Positions 30,646 to 42,949 are shown, counted from the first letter of the stretch. The stretch: 64,000 bases of DNA from Mycoplasmopsis phocirhinis (GCF_004216495.1 NZ_CP034841.1:801473-865472); one strand, 5' to 3'. A program made the numbers and translations. Notes: a model not told the origin generated them from the letters alone.

Positions 30646-32421
30646 TTATAATATATTAATTATTGACTTCGCTGAAAATATTGGTTTATGGTTGTTATTT
30701 TCACTTTGTTTTACTTTTTGATTAATTTCGTCATTATAAGCACTTCGCTCTGTTGGATCAGAGTTAATTTTGGTTATATTGGCAATTACATCGTTATCAT
30801 AGCGAATATACTCGTCTCATTTAACTGGCACATTGTGATAATGTCCATCGCCACCATAAACTGATACATATTCAACTTGCGGTTTTATATCATAACCAAA
30901 TGAACTAACTTTAACTGTATCTTGTTCGTCTTCGCTATGCATATAATGAGTTTTTAAAATTGAATTTGTTTTGACTAAATTATGCGTAAATAAATTTCTT
31001 GGTAGATAAGATAATTGGTGTTCGTGTTCGTATTGGTTTAAATTGCCTTTAATTCAGTCATTGTAAATAAAATCTAACGATTTAGTTTGCTGAAAAATTG
31101 GAATTGAAAGCATTGGGGCAAAAGTGAAATAGATGTGTTTAAAATAATCTTGCATTTGTGCATTAAATGTATCTTTAATAGTATCATAACTATAACTGTA
31201 ATACACACTTAAATCATCTAGTAAAGAGGCATTATATAAATGTTCTGGTTCTATAATATTGATTTTATGGTGTTTAATATAACTAAAATCATCTCCATAA
31301 CCTACTGTTTTATCACGCAATAATTTAGTTATATTTTGCTGTGCTAATGGTGTAAATAACAATCTAAATTGAGTTTGATCATTGCGGTCTAAAGCATTAA
31401 AAAATGCTTCAAATTCAGTGTTAGGTAGGGAAGTAAAATTGATATTGATTTCTTCTTGTTTTTTTAATGTTTTTTCGGTGGCTTTAACCAGTTTTTTAAT
31501 TTCAGAATCATTTTTGCGCTCAATATGGGCATAGTCACGTGAAAATGTTAAATCAGGAGCAGATTGTGAACCTCATATAAATTTAGTGTTATATGTGTAT
31601 AAAGGATATGGTTTAGTTACGCTGGCGTGTAAAACTTCTGTTTTAGTCACTAGTTTTGAATTACCGTTAAAATCAGTGCTTCTTTCAGTTCATCTGATTG
31701 TTAAAGTCCCTGTATAGGTTTTTTCACTCATTTCGTGATTTAACACACGAGCAAAAAGAAAAGGGTTACCATAAATTTCGCCGGATTGAACATACTCAAC
31801 TGTACTTTCTAAATCACTTAATTCACCTAAACCATATTCTTGTCTCATTTTAGCTAATTGTTCATTTTTGAAAAATTGTTCCAATTTAATAAATGGCATT
31901 GTTTCACGAAATAATTTTACTTTCATTCCGTGTGTAAATAAATTACGAAGTGGTGCTGTTTGTTCTAAACCGATTTCGGTTTCTTCGTTAAGTTGTTGTT
32001 GTAAATTCTGTCAATGTTTGCTAGCATTTTTAAGATTTTTTAAAATTACAGCAAAATGAATAATAAATAAAGTTAAGCCAACGGCACAACTAACAGTTGC
32101 TATTGAAATGGTTGCTACATTTAATTTTGTTTTTGAAAATTCAACGCCTAATCAAATTGATATTGCACCAACTATAAAGGCAAGAATAAATAGAACTAGA
32201 TTGATTATGCTGCCTAATTTAATTTTTTTATGTCTATTTTTTGCTTGGTTAAGTTTAGATGCTAAATTATTGATTTTTTTTGTTTGAGCACGGTTTTGTT
32301 CAACATCAATTTTTGAAATACGCGTTAATTCTTCAAAATATTCATCAGTTTTTTGATTGTTTTTTTCACGATATGAATTGTATTCATCAAGTGGTTTATC
32401 TACATAAATAATTTTTTCCAT
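30646..32421 (-). CDS. DUF3137-like membrane protein paired with LemA
   Basis: The 591-residue protein starts with about 70 charged, coiled-coil residues, followed by two membrane segments (about 72-92 and 105-125), a second coiled coil, and a large cytoplasmic domain. The stretch NTEFEAFFNALDRNDQTQFR followed by LLFTPLAQQNITKLL resembles the conserved core of DUF3137 proteins, which often neighbour LemA. Function is unknown. Many TGA Trp codons occur. It lies 15 bases downstream of lepA and 32 bases upstream of lemA, forming a lepA/DUF3137/lemA operon. The family call is an inference from that core plus context. Confidence 0.7.
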
Positions 32422-32436
32422 TTTTTACCCTCAAAT

Positions 32437-34224
32437 TTAATCTATATTAGTTTTAAGAATTTTTAAAAATGCTTCTTGTGGAACTTCAACTGAACCTAGC
32501 ATTTTCATTTTCTTTTTACCTTCTTTTTGTTTTTTTAGTAATTTTTGCCGACGAGTGACATCGCCACCATATAGTTTTGCAGTTACATCTTTGCGGTAAG
32601 CTTTAATGGTTTCACGAGCAATAATTTTACCCCCAATTGCTGCTTGAACTGGAATTTCAAAATTTTGTCTTGGTATTGCTTCTTTTAGTTTTTGGCACAA
32701 CTCGCGACCACGAATATATGCATTGTCGCGGTGCGTAATAATCGTGAATGCGTCAATTTTATCACCGTTTAACATCACATCTACTTTAACTAAATCTGTT
32801 TCTTTATAATCGTATAAATCATATTCAAATGAAGCATAACCTTTTGTTGAAGATTTCAATTTATCAAAAAAATCAACTACTATTTCAGCCAAAGGCATTT
32901 CATATGAAATTTTACTGCGATTTCCATCTAAAGTTTCCATATCACGATAAATTCCTCGCTTACCTTGACACAGTTCCATCACATTACCAATATAATTATC
33001 TGGCACAATAATTGTAGCAAATATATACGGTTCTTCAATACGATCGATATATGTTTTATCGGGTAAAAGAGCAGGATTTGATATCATTTCTAATTTAGCG
33101 TTTGTTCGATATACTTTGTATTCTACTGAAGGCGAAGTGGCTATGACACCAATTTTATATTCACGATTCAACCTTTCTTGTAATATTTCCATATGGAGCA
33201 TACCTAAAAATCCTACCCTGAAACCAAAACCAAGAGCTTTAGAAGTTTCCTGTTCTCATGATATTGAACTGTCACTTAAAGCAATTTTTTCCAAACTTTC
33301 TTTTAATTCCATATAATCACGAGTATCAACAGGATAAAAACCAGTAAACACAACCGGTTGTTTTTTCTTGTAGCCTGGTAAAGGTTTTTCGGCTGGATTG
33401 TCTACTAAAGTTATTGTATCACCCACACTAACTTCGCGGGCATCGCGAATAGTTGCAGCAATTCAGCCAACTTCACCTGCTTCAAGGTATTCTTTTTTAA
33501 CCTCTCAAGGACTTTTAACACCTAATTCAGCAACTTGATTGATTTTATTATTTGACATAAATTTAATTTTGTCGTTTTTGTGTAATTTACCTTCAACTAT
33601 TCTTACAAGCATCACCACGCCACGATATTCATCAAAATAAGAGTCAAAAATTAAGGCTTTTAGAGGTTTATTGTCATCAGCTATTGGAGAAGGTATATAT
33701 TTTTCTATTGCCTCTAAAACTTTGTCAATATTTAGACCCGTTTTTGCTGATACAGCAACAGCATTTTCAGTAGATAAACCAATCACATTTTCAATTTCAG
33801 CTTTTGTTCGTTCAATATCAGCAGAAGGTAAATCTACTTTATTGATAATTGGAATGATTGTTAAATTATTTTCCAAAGCTAAATAGACATTGGCTAGTGT
33901 TTGAGCTTCAATTCCTTGTGTTGCATCGACAATTAATAATGCACCTTCGGTAGCGGCTAAAGAACGTGAAACTTCATATGTAAAATCAACATGGCCAGGT
34001 GTGTCAATTAAATGAAAAATAAAGTCTTTGTATTTAATTTGTACTGCGTTTAATTTTATTGTAATACCTCGCTCACGTTCAAGATCCATTGTGTCTAAAA
34101 TTTGGGCTTCTAAATCTCTTTTCGCCACTGTTTCAGTTAATTCTAAAATACGATCAGCTAACGTGCTTTTACCGTGGTCAATATGAGCAATAATTGCGAA
34201 GTTTCTTATTTTTGATTTGTCCAT
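32437..34224 (-). CDS. lepA: Elongation factor 4 (LepA)
   Basis: LepA is a ribosome-associated translational GTPase. The 595-residue product has G1 AHIDHGKST (residues 13-21), [13 protein letters not shown]3 DTPGHVDF, G4 NKVDLPSAD, and the LepA-specific C-terminal domain with [19 protein letters not shown]. Three TGA Trp codons bridge the pieces. AGGAGTGATTGTATG is the start. It is divergent from the choline-kinase-like gene. Confidence 0.97.
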
Positions 34225-34278
34225 ACAATCACTCCTTAAAATTGAAAATTTGCAATTAAATTTTAATATATTATTTAT

Positions 34279-34284
34279 TATAAT
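34279..34284 (+). promoter_or_regulatory. -10 element upstream of the kinase-like gene
   Basis: TATAAT 30 bases before the ATG at 34314 in the 89-base divergent region with lepA; AAGGAGA is the ribosome site. Confidence 0.5.
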
Positions 34285-34313
34285 TAAATTTATTATATTA
34301 ATGAAGGAGACAT

Positions 34314-35048
34314 ATGAAAATAAAAATAAAAAAGGGACACACGAATATTTCATATCGCTATAAAGATAAATTTATCCAAGAAAAAGTGTACAATGGCTTT
34401 AATCATAAAATTGATTATACTTTGTTAAAAAAATTTGATTTTGTCCCTGAATTGCTATGTGAAAATAAAAGTGAAATTATGTGAAAATTTATAGATGGTC
34501 AACAACCTTCAATTACTTTAAATAACGTGGAATTGATTGCTAAACAAGTTAAATCAATTCACGAGTCAAAATTATCATTTCCACCCTCAAATCACGCTGC
34601 TAGAGTTAAATTTTATCGTAATGAATTAAAACGCTCACAGCGCAAACTTAAGGTCTTAGATGAATTTTATCGCCCAATTAATAAAACTTTAGCCAATATG
34701 CACAAAGACACCCCTTTACATAATGATTTATGGCCTTTTAATATGATAGAACAAGATGATAAAATCTTTTTTATTGATTGAGAATATGCTACTTTAGGTG
34801 ATAAACATTTCGAATTAGCTTATATTATTGAAGCAAGCAATATGGATAAAGCGGTAGAACATAAATTTTTACAAGCATATGGCGATTACAACGAAATATT
34901 TTTATTGCGCCATAAAATGTTAGTTAATTATTTAGTAATTTTATGAGTTCATACACAAACTAAACCTCCTTTTGCTACTGAATTATATGAACAAAGAATA
35001 TATCAATATGATGAACAATTAAAGAATTTATTGAATATAAAGGAGTAA
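34314..35048 (+). CDS. Choline/ethanolamine kinase-like phosphotransferase
   Basis: The 244-residue product has the aminoglycoside-phosphotransferase/choline-kinase fold signature: the catalytic loop [11 protein letters not shown] (about residues 136-146) followed by the metal-binding FFIDWEYA (Trp TGA, about 154-161) and a helical end. It is similar to LicA-type proteins that phosphorylate choline or a related alcohol; the substrate is not determinable. It lacks a clear glycine-rich N-lobe loop. It is separated by 2 bases from the next gene, whose start lies just after its AAGGAGTAA stop. Confidence 0.75.
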
Positions 35049-35050
35049 AA

Positions 35051-35617
35051 ATGAGAAAATTCAAACAAATTTTGCTGATATCTATTTTTTTAATGATTGT
35101 TTTAATAATCCCTTTTATTGAACAAATGATAATTAATTTTTATACAAAAAATGACTCCTCGGAATCAAATTTTGTTTTGTATCATTTCAGTGGGATAAGT
35201 TCAGTTACAACTAATTTTTTTCGTAATACTTCACAAACTATTGAGTTTTACAAAACAATAGCCAATTCTTCGATTCAATATCCTTTTAAATTAGCTTTTT
35301 TATTTGGTGTTTTTCACGGTTTTGGTTTAGTTGCTTTAATTTTAATTTGAGTATTTTTGGCAGTAATTTATTCAGTAATTAATTTATTTAAAAGAAGAAT
35401 TGCTATTCCAATCTTGATGATAATATTAGCAATTATTTCACTATTTTATATGTTATTAACCGCAACTAAATGATTAAATTTTGACATAGCACAATATTCA
35501 AAAAATCAATTTGCTTCGTACTTTTTAAATTCCCAATTTATCACTATGTTTATTTTTTCTACCATTTCGTTTTTACTTTCAATTGTTGAAGTGGTTAAAA
35601 GCAAAAAATTACGTTAA
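35051..35617 (+). CDS. Integral membrane protein, unrecognised
   Basis: The 188-residue product has four hydrophobic segments (about residues 6-28, 82-112, 118-138 and 160-180), with a more polar loop between the first and second probably outside the cell. Four or so charged residues between helices fit cytoplasmic loops. It is translated immediately after the kinase-like gene from a Shine-Dalgarno that overlaps that gene's stop, so the two may act together. A terminator follows. No family recognised. Confidence 0.7.
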
Positions 35618-35620
35618 TTT

Positions 35621-35645
35621 ATTTCACTGCGCGGTGAAATTTTTA
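35621..35645 (+). terminator. Terminator after the kinase/membrane protein pair
   Basis: Stem ATTTCAC/GTGAAAT with a GC-rich loop, followed by T5, 4 bases after the stop. Confidence 0.8.
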
Positions 35646-35689
35646 TTTTAAACGCCAAATGTTTAATACAAAAATTAAATAAATATCTA

Positions 35690-35727
35690 TTTAAGTTATA
35701 TATTATTTTATAATTATTTAACTTAAA
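35690..35727 (+). promoter_or_regulatory. -10 element flanked by an inverted repeat, possible operator
   Basis: TATAAT at 35709-35714 lies between the two arms of a perfect 9-bp inverted repeat, TTTAAGTTA (35690-35698) and TAACTTAAA (35719-35727). The arms are spaced about three helical turns centre to centre, as in operators bound by dimeric repressors. GGGGGTGTATG follows as the start. Confidence 0.4.
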
Positions 35728-35742
35728 CAACTAAGGGGGTGT

Positions 35743-38700
35743 ATGTTTAGTAATAAACAAAAAAAATTTGAAGCAATTCTCAATAATTTATTGGATTTAA
35801 GCCCTAATGATAAAGCAGTATTTACCCGGGTAGACAACTATTATTTTTTTGATTTTTTCAAAATGTTTGGACAAAAAGCTTTTGAAAAAATATATACAAA
35901 AAAAGATTTTAAAATTGAGTTAATTGAAGAAAGATTAAAACATGCTAAAGATAAAATTATTCAAGCCCATGACTACACAGAAGTAATGCAAATAATTGCT
36001 GATTTTGATTTAGAAATAAGTGAAATTAAAAAGCGTTTATTAAAAAAAGATTTTATTCAAGGAATAGCAAAAATCACTGAAGAATTGGAAATGCAATTCC
36101 AAAAACAATCAATTAAATGAAAAATGTTTTTTAATAGAGCTAAAGAAATCAATGAACAAAGCAATATTTGGCCAATACATTTAGGTTTTTTATATGTTAA
36201 AGTTAATGTGGGTGATAAATCAATCTATGCTCCTTTATTTTTAAAAGAAGCTTATTTAGAATTTGAAAATGCACGTCCCAAATTATTTTCAAAAGGTGAA
36301 ATTAAACCCAACGATAAATTATTTTTCTTGCTAAAACATTACAATTTTGACGTAGACACTAACTCTAAATTTTCTCGCCAAACTATTAAAGAATTATATG
36401 ATGATGTGAAAAAAAATTGAGTCAACACTTACCCAGACATAACTGAAATAGGAGCTAATTTTGAACAATTAATTCCCGAACAAATCACAAACGAAGCTTT
36501 AAGTTTTGCCCCAGGTATTGTTTTAGGTTTATTTCAGCCAGCCGGTGGTTATATTAGAAACAGAATGATAGAAATTATAGAAAAAGATGCTATCAAAACT
36601 ATTATTCCAGTTTCATTTAACAAAAATAGTTATATAAAAAAAATTGATGAAATGATTCTAGACCCTAAAAAAAGTTTATTTAAAATTTCGCCAACAAATT
36701 TTAGTCAAGATCAAGCAATTGCTTCATCTTTGCTTCAAAATACAGTTATATGAGGCCCACCGGGCACAGGAAAATCGCAAACAATTGTTAATTTAATTAC
36801 CAATATTTTAATTTATGGTCGTAGCGCTGTTGTGTGTTCGCAAAAAAAAGCAGCTTTAGAAGTTATTGCTAATAGAATGGGTCCCTTAAAACAATTTTGT
36901 TTATTTATGTTTAATTCCGCTGAAGCAAGCAAAAAATCATTTTATAAACCTTTACAAGAGTATATTGATTATATTGAACATTTTAATGATGATGTTAAAT
37001 TAAAAGCCTTGCGAGTTTTAAACAATAAGGAATTAAGATATATTAGAGAAATTGGCAATTATGCTAAAGATTCTAGATTTGTCGAAATTGCACGAATTAT
37101 TCCTCAAATTAATTCATATTTAGAAGATTTAGATGAGCAAAAATGGGAATTTATTTTAACCTTACCTGATTTTTACCAATATCCTGAATTAATTAAATTT
37201 AATGATAAAAAAGAAATTGAAAAATGAATGCTAAAAAACAACGGCTTTAACTTTTTAAAATTATTTGATAAAAAACGTAAAACAATTTTGAATATTGCTA
37301 ATAATTTATTTGAAAAATTTAATGGTTCAAAAATAAATATTAAGCATTTAGTTAACATCACTAGAAATAGCGAAATATCTGATTTTAAATTTATTCGCTC
37401 GCTTTTATCAATTTTACCTCCTCAAGATAAAGCTCAAGTAAGTGATGCTGAACAAATAAAAAAATATGTTGCTCGTTTAGTGGTTCAACGTTATGAAACA
37501 TTAAGTGATGAAGATAAACAAGCATATGGAGAATTTGCACTAACTATAAGAAATGGACAAACCGAACCTTATAAATTTATCAGTAATTTTGCTCGTATTA
37601 TTAAGAAAATCTTCCCTATTATTATAGTAACACCTGAAGCAGATTTATCTGCTTGACAAAGAGAAGAATTTAATTATGCAATAATGGATGAATCAAGCCA
37701 AATTTTTATTGAAAAAGGTTTGCCGGTTTTATATTTAGCTAAAATTAAAATTTTAGCCGGTGATGATCAACAAATGAAACCATCAAATTGATTTGGAATT
37801 AGAGTAACAGATGAAGAAACTGTGTATGGTATTACTGAGTCGTTGTTGGATTTTGCTAAAAATACCGGTGTTCACACAATTTTGTTAAACAAAAATTATC
37901 GTTCAAATCATGCTTCGCTAATGACTTTTAGTTCAAAACATTTTTATAATTCAAATCTTGATGTTATCGATTCAGCATATGTAACTTCGCAATCTAAAGC
38001 AATTGAAGTAATTGAAGCTAACGGCGAATGAGTTGATTCACAAAACTTAAGCGAAGTTAAAATTGCTCTTGATATAGTTGAAAAAAATTTAAAAAAATAC
38101 AAAAAAATAATTTTATTATGTTTTAATGCAAAACAACAAGAAGTAATTACTAAAACAATTTTTGAAACTAAACCTATTCTTGAAAATGCTTTAAGAACTG
38201 ATATTTTATTGTTGAGAAATATTGAAAATATTCAAGGTGATGAAGCTGATTTAGTGGTTGCAACATTAGGTTATGATTCAAATGCTAAAATTTATTCAAC
38301 TTATGTTGGGCGTCCTGGTGGTCGTAATGCTTTAAATGTTGCTATTTCAAGAGCTAAAGAAAAAATGATAGTTATTAAATCATTACATTCAAGTGATGTA
38401 AATATTAATGGTTTAAATGGTATCAATGAAGATATGGAAACTTTTAAAAAATGATTGGAATTTTTGGAATTAAGTGACCAAGAAAGAAAAGAATTTTTAT
38501 CAATTGATTTAGAGCAAACACGTGGTATTGATTTAAAATCAAATTATGAAGAAAGCGATTTATTTATTGAAATCAAAGAATATATTCTTGATTTAATTAA
38601 AGGTAAACCTTGAATTCAATTACACACCCATTACAATTTAGGAACTATGAATGTGGATTTAATGTTAAAAAAAGGTGAGGAAAATATTTTTGCTTTAATT

Positions 38701-39903
38701 GTCGATGATTATAAATATGCTGACAATCCAAGTGAATATTTAAAATTTAATGACACTATTAAATTTATTGCTTCTAAACAATACAAAACTTTTAATTTTG
38801 ACAGAACATTGTGAGAACAAAATAAACAAAAATTAGATGAAATTATTAGTTTAATAAGTTTGCCTGATAGTTATTTTGAAAATAATGATTATGCCGATCT
38901 TAGTGAAAATAGCATTGAAATGTTTATAGATAAAAATGATTTAACTCATTCGCAAACAACAATAAATAACGTTAATAATGAAAATTTAATACACGAAACT
39001 ATTGAGAATGTTTCCAAAAATGAATCTGTTAATGATTTTGATATTTCAAATACCAAACCCCAAACTAATGTTGAAAAATCAACAAACACACAAAATGTTA
39101 AAGATCAAAATATCATTAGTGAAGTTGATAACGAATTTAACAAAATTCAAAATTTAACAATTGAAAATTCACCTGAAATAATGAAAATGAATAAAAATTT
39201 AGACGATATAAACGAATTTATAAAAGAAAATAATTATGATAAAACAGAATTTGATGATGTTTATGATATTGACGAAATATTAAAACAAAATTCGTTAAAT
39301 CAGTCTAATACTTCAAAAACTTTATTGAGTGAATCTATTGAAAATTTAAATGTAACACAAGAGATTTTAAATGACAACATTAATGCTAAATTAAATACAG
39401 ATGTTTTGGATCAAAAAGACAAAAATGAGCAAAATATTAATGAGCAACCAAATCCATCAACCCAAGTTTTTGATGAAAAAAACAATCTTAAACAAAATTA
39501 TGAAAATGAATTCAAAAACAAAATTAATGAAGATAGAGATAACCAATTTGCCAATTTAGATTTTGAAGATTTTGATGAACCTTCTCAAACTAATTTAATG
39601 GAATTGAATAATGATGTTGCTAAACCAACATCATATTCACAAATTGAAAACGAAAATTTTGAATTTGATGAACCAGGTGAAACTGAACTCATTGAATTAA
39701 ATAAAGAGTCTAATTATCAACGAAATTCGAATAATTTTGACGCTAATTATTCAAATAATGGTTACGACCCACTTCAACAAGCGTTGTATGATTCTATAGA
39801 TAATACTGCCGAATTTACAAGCGAAAAAGAATTAATAAATGAAATTGAGCAAAATTCTATAGACAAAGTTTTAAATGAATTAAATTTAGAAAATAAAAAA
39901 TAA
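35743..39903 (+). CDS. SF1 (Upf1-like) helicase with nuclease-like domain and acidic tail
   Basis: The 1386-residue protein is readable only with TGA as Trp. Residues 1-330 form an N-terminal region of the DUF4011-like type found in large bacterial SF1 helicases. Walker A is WGPPGTGKSQT from residue 337, Walker B IMDESSQ at 648-654, then GDDQQMKPS, a motif IV-like NKNYRSNH, IQGDEADLVVATLGYD and NALNVAISRAKEKM (motif VI). After it, residues ~930-1035 resemble the Vsr/MTES_1575 nuclease domain that follows such helicases, with VDLML (D972) and FALIVDDYKYAD, but the usual second acidic residue is replaced by Ile or Val, so cleavage may be lost. Residues ~1040-1386 are a low-complexity Asn/Asp/Glu-rich tail, probably disordered, with two EFDEPGET-type repeats. 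Role unknown; nucleic-acid processing or defence are both possible. Confidence 0.8.
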
Positions 39904-39905
39904 TA

Positions 39906-39936
39906 TTTAAAATATCAGTAGAACTGATATTTTAAA
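39906..39936. terminator. Bidirectional terminator, helicase and pgi
   Basis: A perfect 14-bp stem TTTAAAATATCAGT/ACTGATATTTTAAA with a 3-base loop. It overlaps the pgi stop codon and serves both convergent genes. Confidence 0.75.
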
Positions 39937-41218
39937 TTTCGTTTAAGGTTTTGGTCATATTGTTTTTATATACTTCAACACCTGGTTGATTAAAAGGATT
40001 AACTCCCAATAAATATGCAGACATTGTTAATGAAATCATAAAAAATTGGAATAAATAACCTAGATTAAATTCGTCCATTTTTTCAAATTCAATAATAATA
40101 TTTGGTATTTTTGAAGTTTCATGATGAGCTTTAATCGTTGCATCGAATATTGCTCAATTTATTTTATGAACAGATTTTCCATCGAGGTAATTTAATTTCT
40201 CAACATCTTCGCTTTGCTTGGTTAAATAATAATTGTTATTAGGATTTTTAAGCACTAAATTAGTTTCAAATAAAATTTTAGAACCTTCTTGAATGAATTG
40301 ACCAATTGAATGTAAATCTGTTGAAAATTGTGAAGAAGCAGGAAATATACCACGACCATTCTTTCCTTCACTTTCAGCAAATAATTGTTTTCATCATTCC
40401 TGGAAAAATTTTAATTTTGGCTCATAACTAATTAATAATTCTATTGAATAATGTTTTCCCATAATATATCTTGTTAAGGCGTACGAATAAGCATTGTTAA
40501 CATTCAAATCTGGATTGTTATTATCTAAAACTGCTTTTTGAGCACCTTTAAGTATTTCGTCGGTATTAATGTCAGCACACATAAATGGGAATAAACCTAC
40601 TGGACTTAATACGCTAAAACGCCCACCTATATCAGAAGGGATAATTAATTTTTCATACTCTTTTTTAGTAGCTAAATCATATAGTATTCCTTGTGATTTA
40701 TCCGTAGTGGCCACAATTAATTCTTTAGCTCTAATGGTGCCTACTTTTGTCTCTAATAATTTTCTAAATTCACGAAATGCTATACTTGTTTCAAGTGTTT
40801 TACCACTTTTAGAGATAACATTTATTGCAAATTTTTTGTTTTCAACATAAAGTAATTGTGCTGTTAGTGAGTCTGAACTAAGTGAATTACCACTAAAAAT
40901 TAATTCAATAGCATTTTTATTTGAATTATATGGACCATAAATAAATTCATAACCAGCAGCTGCTCCTAAATATGAACCACCAATGCCGATAACAACAACC
41001 ACTTCAACATTCATATTTTTCCATTTTTGTGCTATTTTTTTCATTTTATTATATTCTTCAATATTAATATTGAAAGGAAGTTCATATCAACCAAGTCAAT
41101 CTTTTTCAATAACATTTTTATTAATTAAAGCATTGTGAATTTTATTGATTTTATCTTGAAATTTAAGTAAATTTTGGGTATTAATTGCCTTATCAAGTTT
41201 TAAATTTATTGTTTTCAT
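39932..41218 (-). CDS. pgi: Glucose-6-phosphate isomerase
   Basis: This enzyme interconverts glucose-6-phosphate and fructose-6-phosphate in glycolysis. The 428-residue product has the family motifs VVVIGIGGSYLGAAAG (about residues 74-89), VISKSGKTLET (sugar-phosphate binding), SDIGGRFSVLSPVGL (signature 1), and the C-terminal LLGVNPFNQPGVEVYK. Trp is TGA at several places. It lies last in a three-gene minus-strand operon behind an S1-domain gene and a paralogue of itself. Confidence 0.96.
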
Positions 41219-41232
41219 TTTTACTCCTGATT

Positions 41233-42477
41233 TTAGTTTAATTCAAACGGATTTTGTTTATTCAAATAAGATTCATATATTATTGACCAATACAAAAAGC
41301 AAATAAATGTACCTAAAACAGATTCATTATTTTCTGCTAAATTAATTTGAACGAGAGGGATATTTATAATTTCAGATAATGTAGTGACTATACCGTTATT
41401 ACTAATATTGGTAAATTGACTAAGTCTATTTTGTTGTAATTTAGGTACTCCATCATCGAAACTTAATTCAGGCGAAATTCTATAATCATTTTTAAATTTA
41501 TCAAATTTTACAAATGTCGCAAAATAAGCTGAATTCATTCCGAGAGAGTATGTTGAATATGTGTAAATATCATTAGGAAAAATTATTGAGTTTGTTCATT
41601 TGTTGTTTTTAAAATCTTTTTCATTATTCATTCGCGAATATAACGCAAAAATATCAATAAATTCTGGTGAAGAGCCAATTAATAAGTTTTGTTTGCGTTC
41701 TTTTTTTATCACTGAACAAATATAAGCGTATTGGAATGCAAAATTATTTTTGATATTTTCTGAAACAAAATCAAGTGTTGCCACGGTATAACCTTGTAGA
41801 ATTTCGTTGATGTTCAAGCCTTTAATTAACATTAACAATAAATTTATTTCATTAAAAAAAGCAAAACGATGGTGCAAAATATCTGGTGTAATTAAAATGT
41901 TTTTTTCTTCTATATTTAAAAATTTAATTGTTTTTTCGGCATTTTCTCTTCCAACAAAAAAAGAATTATTTAAGGTTTTGTAATAACCAAAATTTTGCTG
42001 TACAAAATTGTAAAAAATTTTGATAAATTCAATAAATTTATTGTTGAATTTATTCATTTTGCTTAAAATAAAAGCAGTATTAGCTAAATTTATATTTTTT
42101 TTGCTATATTGAAAAAAACTAAATCAATTTTGAATTGCATCATCTTCGCAAACAAAAAAAAATTTAATTTTATGTTTAAACAAAATGTCATTTCTTAATA
42201 CAAAATTATAAGCACTTTCAAAATTATTTTTAGTTCTAGTATCAGAAAAAATTATGATATTTTCACAATTATGTTTAATAACATTTTTGGCAAACTCATT
42301 CAATTCATTTGTGTTATTTAGACCAAAATTTAAAGCTAGTTCGTGAAACCCAAAATGTTCAAAACCATCAATTGTCTTAAATTTGATTTCTTTTAAAATA
42401 TCAACACCTTTTTTTACTAAACTTTCGTTAGTAAAATCGGGATAGTAATTATGTGGCTTAATTGTTAATTTCGGCAT
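41233..42477 (-). CDS. Degenerate glucose-6-phosphate isomerase paralogue
   Basis: The 414-residue protein aligns by eye with the adjacent pgi: ITPDILHHRFAFFNEINLLL then INEILQGYTVATL matches IPSDIGGRFSVLSPVGLFPF then TDEILKGAQKAVL in PGI; PKLQQNRLSQFTNISNNGIV corresponds to the GIFPASSQFSTDLHSIGQFI region; and YESYLNKQNPFELN at the end corresponds to SAYLLGVNPFNQPG. The catalytic GGSYLG motif and SKSGKTLET are absent and the conserved GGRF is changed. It is probably catalytically dead for isomerisation but keeps the SIS fold. It overlaps the S1-domain gene by 20 bases and precedes pgi by 14, so the three are co-translated. A regulatory or structural partner of PGI is a reasonable guess. Confidence 0.75.
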
Positions 42478-42823
42478 TAACTACCTCATTTTCATATTTT
42501 TCTATTTCTTTGGTAATTGAATTTTTTAGTGTTTTAAATCCGTGTTTTGTTTCTTTAAGTTCTTCATTAAATGGTTTTTTGCAAAAATATGGGTGGTTTT
42601 GTTTAAAATTGCCAATTCCTGTTTGATTTTCATGATTAATTTCTTCTACGTAAAAGTTAATTTTATCCTTTAAATTAAATTCGCAAAAAAGATTCTTTCA
42701 CTCAAAGTCAGTAACTAAATTTTTCGGAATTGTAAAAATATATTTTTTATTAGTTAATACCGTTAAATTATCAGCACTGATATGGATAATTTTACCAAAT
42801 AAAATGTCACCTTTTTTGTTCAT
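42458..42823 (-). CDS. Small S1-domain RNA-binding protein (YugI/CvfD-like)
   Basis: The 121-residue product starts MNKKGDILFGKIIHISADNLTV, like a divergent S1/OB fold, and ends with NHPYFCKKPFNEELKETKHG followed by FKTLKNSITKEI, the C-terminal signature of YugI/YabR-type S1 proteins involved in post-transcriptional control. It heads the operon with the degenerate PGI and PGI. One TGA Trp is required. Short but complete; the family call rests mainly on the C-terminal block. Confidence 0.65.
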
Positions 42824-42949
42824 GATTGAATTATAAAAGAATATGTGAACTAACAAAATTTAATTATGTTTATATTGTAAAGCTCAATCAATAATTTTAT
42901 TTAGCATTAAAAAAATTTATTTAGGTAGCAAAAAAAATATCATATATAT

